The notes under the pieces were generated by a model. It was given only the letters and a program-made list of their open reading frames with translations. It did no database searches and was not told the origin of the DNA. Source: Firmicutes bacterium UBA4881 (GTDB lineage Bacteria; Bacillota; DTU065). Taken from it: a stretch of 64,000 bases of DNA. Below, one piece after another: positions 60,350 through 64,000 of the stretch. The translations under genes were made by a program, and so were the position numbers. How positions within the stretch are numbered: the first letter of the stretch is position 1; every line of letters begins with the position of its first letter. The stretch is taken from assembly GCA_002399235.1 (NCBI GenBank), contig DHDH01000016.1, positions 9,740 to 73,739 of the forward strand. The letters are read 5' to 3'.

Positions 60350-61000
60350 CTATGGTAAAAGTTTAGCGATTTCTGAAAAACTGTTGGCAAAATAATCGGC
60401 ATCTTTTAATTCTTCTAAGTCACCATAACCAAAAAGGCAGCCAATAGTTGGGATATTATTACCTTTTCCGGCTTCAATATCTGAATGTCGATCGCCGATC
60501 ATGTAAGGCTCAGTAATGTTAGGATAATCAGCAAGCAGTTTAGCGAGAAGCTCAGTCTTAGTTTTGGTATTAAAGCGCCCTGCACTATAAAGATCGGTAA
60601 AAAGTTCGGAAAAACCACTATAATGAACAATCGCATCAATATATTCCTCAAGACCATTACTGACAACAAAAATTTCGTAACCACGTTTATTCAACTCAGT
60701 AAGAGTCTCTAATACCCGAGGATAAAATACACTTTTGCCCTGTGAAATTAATTCGATTTCTTTAGCTAACATTATTTGATCTGCTTTAAGATGGACCTCA
60801 ACTGAAGTATCAGGTAATAAAGCTTCCCAGATTTTATCAAGGGTTTTACCTAATTGGGCTAATAACATTTCTCCGGGAGGTGTTGGTCCATTGTAGAGCC
60901 CTTGTTTTTTCATTTCTTCAAAAGTAGCATTAAATGCAGGAATAGCTACATGTTCAGTGTGAAGTAAAGTTCCATCCATATCAAACATTGCTGCTTTCAT
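60350..61000 (-). CDS. HAD-superfamily hydrolase (phosphoglycolate phosphatase-like)
   Basis: A 216-residue phosphatase with motif 1 FDMDGTLLHTE, motif 2 IFVVSNGLEEY, the Lys of motif 3 in TKTKTELL and motif 4 MIGDRHSDIEAGKGN, and a small helical cap. Relatives act on phosphoglycolate, beta-phosphoglucose or nucleotides; the substrate is not clear. ATG 61000 behind AAAGGTGATC. It converges on yneA with only eight bases between stops. Confidence 0.87.
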   Translation of the reverse strand: MKAAMFDMDGTLLHTEHVAIPAFNATFEEMKKQGLYNGPTPPGEMLLAQLGKTLDKIWEALLPDTSVEVHLKADQIMLAKEIELISQGKSVFYPRVLETLTELNKRGYEIFVVSNGLEEYIDAIVHYSGFSELFTDLYSAGRFNTKTKTELLAKLLADYPNITEPYMIGDRHSDIEAGKGNNIPTIGCLFGYGDLEELKDADYFANSFSEIAKLLP

Positions 61001-61124
61001 TGCGATCACCTTTCTTTATAAAATGTATTAAAATAGCTTTTTTAAGGCAGCTATTGTTACTAAAAATTAATTAACTCATTTTAAGTCATTATAGCATTAA
61101 TTACTGCTAAAAAGGATATAAGTC

Positions 61125-61165
61125 AATTAAAATAGCCCCAAGTTTAGCTGGGGGCTATTTTAATT
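61125..61165. terminator. Strong hairpin, bidirectional terminator type
   Basis: A 15-bp perfect stem (61125-61139 with 61151-61165) with CCCC/GGGG at the loop side and AATTAAAATAG/CTATTTTAATT below. It insulates the division cluster from upstream transcription. Confidence 0.7.
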
Positions 61166-61247
61166 TAAAGCAACTTTTATTGGTTTTAAAAATATTTTTT
61201 AAAACTAGCAGGAGAAAAAGGTTATAAGGGGAATTGTAGCAATAAAA

Positions 61248-61272
61248 GTGGGAGAAAGTGGGGGAAAGTGGG
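61248..61272 (+). promoter_or_regulatory. MraZ binding repeats overlapping the mraZ ribosome site
   Basis: TGGG occurs at 61249, 61259 and 61269 with exactly 10-base period, as in the TGGGN-N5 direct repeats bound by MraZ in other bacteria. The array ends eight bases before the mraZ ATG, so it covers the ribosome site itself. Confidence 0.75.
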
Positions 61273-61280
61273 GTGGCTTG

Positions 61281-61712
61281 ATGTTTATTGGTGAATATGC
61301 ACATAGTCTTGATACTAAAAGCCGCCTAACTATACCTGTTAAATTCCGTAATGAACTAGGTACAATTCCTATTGTTACCAAAGGTTTAGATGGTTGTCTT
61401 TTTCTCTATCCTACTGATGAATGGAATGTCATTGTCGAAAGGTTAAAAAATTTACCATTAGGAAAACCTGAAGTTCGTGCCTTTGCTCGTTTTTTTCTCT
61501 CAGCCGCAACTGAAGCAGAAATAGATAAACAAGGTAGAATTGTAATTCCTAATAATTTAAAAGAACATGCAGGAATAGATAAAGAAGTTTGTGTAGTTGG
61601 TGTTTCAAACCGAATTGAGCTTTGGGAACCAAACAAATGGCAAGAATATATGCAGTCTTACAGTGGCTCTATTACAGAGATTGCTGAAAAGCTTGTGGAT
61701 TTTGGAATATGA
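61281..61712 (+). CDS. mraZ: Transcriptional regulator MraZ
   Basis: A 143-residue AbrB-fold regulator that controls the division/cell-wall cluster. Two SpoVT-AbrB repeats: MFIGEYAHSLDTKSRLTIPVKF with KGLDGCLFLYP, and DKQGRIVIPNNLKEHAGI. ATG 61281 starts the conserved MFIGEY; an in-frame GTG at 61248 would lie within the binding repeats. It is followed by rsmH, ftsL and the penicillin-binding protein, the standard order. Confidence 0.95.
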   Translation: MFIGEYAHSLDTKSRLTIPVKFRNELGTIPIVTKGLDGCLFLYPTDEWNVIVERLKNLPLGKPEVRAFARFFLSAATEAEIDKQGRIVIPNNLKEHAGIDKEVCVVGVSNRIELWEPNKWQEYMQSYSGSITEIAEKLVDFGI

Positions 61713-61722
61713 GGTGTTAGTT

Positions 61723-62685
61723 ATGATGGCCCATGTGCCAGTACTGTTTAACGAGGTGATGGAATATATAAAACCGTCACCAGGTAAACTTATCGTTGAT
61801 GGCACGTTAGGACGAGCTGGACATACACAGGGATTCTTAGAGCGTGGAGCTAAAGTAGTTGGCTTTGATCAAGATTTAGCTGCAATTTCTAGTGTCGCAG
61901 CAAGTTTTAATCTATGCAAAAAAAATGAAAACCCTTTAATTTATCAAAGTGAAAATCTAATAATTGTGCATAACAATTTTACCGAGATGGCATCTTCCTT
62001 AAGCTTATTAGGTATTCGTAAAATTGATGGTGTGTTTTTCGATTTAGGAGTTTCATCACCACAATTTGATGATGCTAAAAGAGGTTTTAGCTACCGTTTA
62101 GATGCTCCACTAGACATGCGTATGAATCAAAAGCAAGGCTTGTCGGCTTGGGACATTGTTAATACTTATTCCGAACAAGAATTAGAAAAAATTATTAAAG
62201 ACTATGGCGAAGAACGTTATTATCGCCGTGTGGCAACCAAGATAGTTAATAATCGACCGATTGATACTACCTTACAACTTGTTGAGGTAATAAAAAAAGC
62301 TATGCCTAGAGCTGCTAAAGAAGAACAACACCCAGCTAAAAGGACCTTTCAAGCTTTAAGGATAGCTGTTAATGACGAATTGGGTTCTCTAAAAAAAGGA
62401 TTAAATGATGCGATAACTTTTTTGCAACCACAAGGCAGGATTGGTGTAATTGCCTTCCATAGCTTGGAAGACCGCATTGTTAAAGAATTCTTTAGAGAGC
62501 AAGTAGATCCGTGTATTTGTCCTAAAAACTTACCTGTATGTATTTGTGGTAAGGAAGCAACCTTAAAAATCGTTACCAAAAAGCCCGTGAAACCACAAGC
62601 TGACGAGATTGATATTAATAGACGTGCACATAGTGCTTGTTTACGTATCGCTGAAAAGCTTGTAACAAAGGAGGTGGGAAAGTGA
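61723..62685 (+). CDS. rsmH: 16S rRNA m4C1402 methyltransferase RsmH
   Basis: A 320-residue AdoMet-dependent methyltransferase (MraW). MAHVPVLFNEVMEYI, VDGTLGRAGHTQGFLERG, FFDLGVSSPQFDDAKRGFSY, and QEEHPAKRTFQALRIAVNDEL are all normal. GAGGTG at 61711 supports ATG 61723 (61726 is also possible); the frame upstream from 61597 overlaps mraZ and is not used. Its end overlaps the ftsL-like start (GTGA). Confidence 0.96.
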   Translation: MMAHVPVLFNEVMEYIKPSPGKLIVDGTLGRAGHTQGFLERGAKVVGFDQDLAAISSVAASFNLCKKNENPLIYQSENLIIVHNNFTEMASSLSLLGIRKIDGVFFDLGVSSPQFDDAKRGFSYRLDAPLDMRMNQKQGLSAWDIVNTYSEQELEKIIKDYGEERYYRRVATKIVNNRPIDTTLQLVEVIKKAMPRAAKEEQHPAKRTFQALRIAVNDELGSLKKGLNDAITFLQPQGRIGVIAFHSLEDRIVKEFFREQVDPCICPKNLPVCICGKEATLKIVTKKPVKPQADEIDINRRAHSACLRIAEKLVTKEVGK

Positions 62686-63122
62686 CTGCGCAAGAGACAA
62701 GAAAAAATGTTAATCCTCGAGAGCGTTCAAAATATGAAGAGAACTTTCCTGCTATAGTGCTCCTATTACTTATTGCAATTTTGCCTCTAATAGGTGTTTC
62801 TGCAACGAGGGGTAGAGTTTCAGCGATATCGCTGGAAATTGCTAAGGCCAATAATACCTTACGAATAGAAGAGGAAAAATTAGGTCAACTTAACTATCAA
62901 TTAAAAGAAATACAGTCGTTACAAAGAATTGAGAAAGAGGCTCTAGCATTAGGCCTTGTGAGAAATAATAAGACAGAGGTTGTTGTGTTAGCTCCGACGG
63001 TTATAGCACCAGCAAATGAAGCAATACAAACTGATGCAGGGCCTGTGGAGATTCAAGGTGCAGTAACAGCTAACCTCTTTAGCAGGCTACTAGACTTTTT
63101 ATATGGTCTGTTAGGAGGTTGA
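62682..63122 (+). CDS. ftsL: Cell division protein FtsL-like
   Basis: A 146-residue single-pass membrane protein. A basic N-terminus, one membrane helix (about 23-41), a short coiled coil (about 45-85) and a tail rich in Val/Ala. This layout and the place between rsmH and the penicillin-binding protein are typical for FtsL, which bridges DivIC/FtsB and the septal synthase. GTG 62682 behind AAGGAGGTG overlaps the rsmH end. Confidence 0.85.
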   Translation: MTAQETRKNVNPRERSKYEENFPAIVLLLLIAILPLIGVSATRGRVSAISLEIAKANNTLRIEEEKLGQLNYQLKEIQSLQRIEKEALALGLVRNNKTEVVVLAPTVIAPANEAIQTDAGPVEIQGAVTANLFSRLLDFLYGLLGG

Positions 63123-63128
63123 TGTCGT

Positions 63129-64000
63129 ATGGATAAGAACTACAAGATGAGGCTAGCCCTCATCTTTTTTTTGGTAACAGGGTCAGCTGCGATTTTAGTG
63201 GGCAGACTAATAAATTTGCAACTAGTAAGAGGTAAAGAACTGTCAGAAAAAGCTCTGTTTCAAAGATTAAAGATCGAACAAGTTACAGCAGAAAGAGGTA
63301 GAATCCTTGATCGGAATGGCAAGGAGTTAGCTATTAGCATCCCTACTCCAGCGGTATATGCTGATCCCGGAATGATTAAAGCTCCAGAAAAGGTTGCCAA
63401 AGATTTAGCTCCAATCTTGGCAATCCCCGAAGAAGATATTCTTAAAACACTTAAAACAGATTCACGATTCGTTTGGCTAACCCGTAAATTGCCCATAGAA
63501 AAAAAAGATGAACTTAATAAGCTGAAATTACCGGGCATACGTATAATTAGTTTACCTAGGAGATTTTATCCGGAAGGTTCACTAGCTGCTTCTACAATTG
63601 GTATAGCAGGTATAGATAATCAAGGATTAGAGGGGTTAGAATTTACCTATGAACGATATTTAGCTGGCGAACCGGGAGTTTTCCAGGTAGAAAAAGATCT
63701 TGTTGGTCGTGAGATACCAGTAGGATTTAAGGAAAAAACCTTGCCAAAAGACGGAGCTGATATCTACCTAACACTTGATTCTGTGGTTCAGCATATCGCT
63801 GATAGGGAGCTAGCCAAAGCAGTTTTAGAAAATAAGGCCAGTCAGGGTATATTGATAGCTATGGAACCTAAAAGTGGTGAGATCTTGGCTCTAGCCCAAT
63901 ACCCTTCTTTTAATCCCAATGATTTTATCAAATCCAACCTTGATCTTAGAAAAAATAAAGCTATCACGGAAAGTTTCGAACCAGGCTCAACGTTTAAAAT
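63129..64000 (+). CDS. Class B penicillin-binding protein (FtsI/SpoVD type), 5' part
   Basis: The first 290 codons of a transpeptidase, cut by the window end. A membrane helix (about 8-27), the dimerisation/pedestal domain with AERGRILDRNGKELA near 55 and GIAGIDNQGLEGLEFTYE near 160, and the start of the transpeptidase domain reaching FEPGSTFK, where Ser is the acylated residue of the SxxK motif. ATG 63129 follows AGGAGGT; an ATG at 63122 is out of frame and stops after four codons. Whether it is FtsI/PbpB or sporulation-specific SpoVD depends on C-terminal PASTA domains outside the window. Confidence 0.93.
   Translation, partial: MDKNYKMRLALIFFLVTGSAAILVGRLINLQLVRGKELSEKALFQRLKIEQVTAERGRILDRNGKELAISIPTPAVYADPGMIKAPEKVAKDLAPILAIPEEDILKTLKTDSRFVWLTRKLPIEKKDELNKLKLPGIRIISLPRRFYPEGSLAASTIGIAGIDNQGLEGLEFTYERYLAGEPGVFQVEKDLVGREIPVGFKEKTLPKDGADIYLTLDSVVQHIADRELAKAVLENKASQGILIAMEPKSGEILALAQYPSFNPNDFIKSNLDLRKNKAITESFEPGSTFK

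Noticed and set aside
61597..61722. N-terminal extension of RsmH inside mraZ
   Set aside because: It overlaps mraZ in another frame; the conserved protein begins at MAHVP and the ribosome site fits 61723.
1..64000. Search for tRNA, rRNA, CRISPR arrays, riboswitches such as T-box or SAM
   Set aside because: No cloverleaf with a GGTTCRAATCC-type arm, no regularly spaced identical repeats, and no recognisable riboswitch core was found by eye. Dedicated searches (tRNAscan, Infernal) would be decisive.

Overview
The window is an AT-rich chromosomal segment from an endospore-forming Firmicute (Bacillota). Evidence for this: the spoIIAA-spoIIAB-sigF operon with dacF, spoIIM, a spoVK-like AAA ATPase and a sigH-like sigma factor; Bacillus-type gene orders (truB-ribF-rpsO-pnp; spoIIM-xerD-deoB-dacF-spoIIA; mutS-mutL-miaA-spoVK-ynbB; divergent lexA/yneA; mraZ-rsmH-ftsL-pbp); strong AGGAGG ribosome sites; and frequent TTG/GTG starts. 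Several things point to a two-membrane (diderm) lineage such as Halanaerobiales- or Limnochordia-like bacteria: an ExbB-ExbD-TonB operon whose TonB keeps the SxxxH transmembrane motif, SLH proteins with long coiled coils, and a solute-binding protein with a plain signal peptide instead of a lipobox. The exact taxon is an inference.

Layout. 1-4.9 kb: DHH phosphoesterase end, truB, ribF, rpsO (structured leader) and pnp. 4.9-9.9 kb: DUF3866, an EndoQ/YqxK-like PHP protein, spoIIM, xerD, deoB. 10-13.2 kb (minus): orphan sugar-type binding protein and an MsbA-like ABC exporter. 13.3-16 kb: dacF-spoIIAA-spoIIAB-sigF. 16.2-20 kb: PHP phosphoesterase, GNAT, DUF4127 protein and a first SLH/coiled-coil protein. 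20-22 kb (minus): transposase-like remnant and an Orn/Lys/Arg decarboxylase. 22.1-27.2 kb: exbB-exbD-tonB, a large secreted protein with a cohesin-like C-terminus, and a second SLH/coiled-coil protein, read as one operon. 27.3-35.2 kb: accessory genes (GPH transporter, HAD, orphan Dam methylase, CD3324-family gene with a leader peptide, YyaL, a decayed hydrolase, ferritin-like protein). 35.4-39 kb: DtxR-type regulator, flavin-fold protein and feoAB. 39.3-43.6 kb: DUF4855, DegV and SGNH hydrolase. 44.5-54.6 kb: small DUF6199-like protein, miaB, an unknown gene, mutS, mutL, miaA, spoVK, ynbB, speD. 55-61 kb: M42 peptidase, sigH, mgtC, surE, small unknown genes, lexA/yneA, HAD. 61.2-64 kb: start of the division/cell-wall cluster, with the penicillin-binding protein cut by the window end.

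The most interesting signals are: (i) the ExbB/ExbD/TonB operon joined to an SLH-coiled-coil-transmembrane protein, a possible energised envelope-tethering system; (ii) two genes (exbB and the first SLH gene) whose Shine-Dalgarno lies 28-39 bases upstream of the start, with a perfect hairpin in between that would restore normal spacing; (iii) a promoter, 28-codon leader peptide and three mutually exclusive repeats ahead of a CD3324-family gene, looking like translational attenuation; (iv) hairpins that can mask the ribosome sites of rpsO and spoIIAA; and (v) two compact candidate small-RNA units. No tRNA, rRNA, CRISPR array or intact insertion sequence was seen.
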